64,000 nt of DNA from Massospora cicadina (lineage: Eukaryota; Entomophthoromycota; Entomophthoromycetes; Entomophthorales; Entomophthoraceae). The position numbers and the translations under genes are program-made. Of this stretch, positions 63,884-64,000 are shown one piece after another; position 1 is the stretch's first letter; each line of letters opens with the position of its first letter. The DNA lies in the NCBI GenBank assembly GCA_022478985.1, contig JAKSZP010009202.1, forward strand, positions 248,001 through 312,000, written 5' to 3'. The notes below the pieces were generated by a model, which ran no database searches, was not told the origin of the DNA, and worked only from the letters and a program-made list of their open reading frames with translations.

Positions 63884-64000
63884 AATACCCAGAACCCAGT
63901 TAGATTGAAGGGGAAAGAGGGACCTCTTAGCCTTTTTGTAGGTTGCAAGTCCCATTGCAAAAGAAAAATACAAAAATATATAAAATATTAAAATATTAAT
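63884..64000. other. Right flank
   Basis: Short unassigned stretch, purine- and A-rich at the end. Continuous with 56581-56695 before L2 arrived. Nothing recognised. Confidence 0.5.

Overview
The window is eukaryotic, transposon-saturated DNA. I found no credible host protein gene, rRNA or tRNA gene; almost everything can be assigned to LTR retrotransposons of the Ty3/Gypsy (Metaviridae) type or to non-LTR retrotransposons (LINEs with an APE-type endonuclease and a CCHC ORF1), nearly all decayed by stops, frameshifts, deletions and nested insertions. The two chromodomain-bearing Gypsy elements (chromoviruses) and the compact LINEs would fit a repeat-rich fungal genome, but no host gene is present to prove this and I name no species.

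Layout, left to right. 1-603: 5' end of a LINE ORF1 (minus strand, runs off the window; L1). 962-11895: two back-to-back minus-strand Gypsy copies, E1 and A, sharing an LTR at 5517-6203. 11896-30945: a second, related Gypsy subfamily, copies B and C (minus), sharing the LTR at 17740-18292; C carries a 1.6-kb insertion with terminal inverted repeats in its RNase H region (19751-21361), and its right LTR is split by chromovirus D (25185-30756, plus), which has a perfect 5-bp target duplication ATGTC. 30946-46010: a plus-strand 5'-truncated Gypsy copy H, into whose integrase end a non-autonomous gag-protease element K (34052-45195) inserted; K in turn has a 6-kb GC-rich LINE (L4, 35163-41220) in its gag, with a 17-bp target duplication. 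46080-48765: minus-strand gag remnant G, itself interrupted by about 0.8 kb. 48766-54494: chromovirus F (plus) with both LTRs. 54928-56580: 5' LTR, primer-binding site and gag remnant of a further element, J. 56713-63866: LINE L2 (minus, 17-bp target duplication) with a 1.9-kb ORF1-only LINE, L3 (56984-58885, 17-bp target duplication), nested in its ORF2.

How the parts relate. A, B, C, K and J carry the same primer-binding sequence, complementary to one tRNA 3' end, at a near-constant spacing from the LTR, so several subfamilies use one primer. The A/E1/K LTRs contain a 75-bp tandem repeat in which inverted CCAAT boxes face each other, and they end in a conserved hairpin. K and L3 have lost the enzymatic genes but kept terminal signals, so they look like parasites of autonomous relatives. 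L3 shares its 3' terminal sequence with L2, a candidate helper.

The most unusual signal is a set of three microinsertions (43.03, 45.73 and 55.75 kb). Each is only the last 12-13 nt of the L4-type LINE 3' end plus a short A tail, each is flanked by its own 14-18-bp target duplication, and all three start at the same LINE base. They look like retrotransposition events of almost nothing, or of a discrete tiny RNA.
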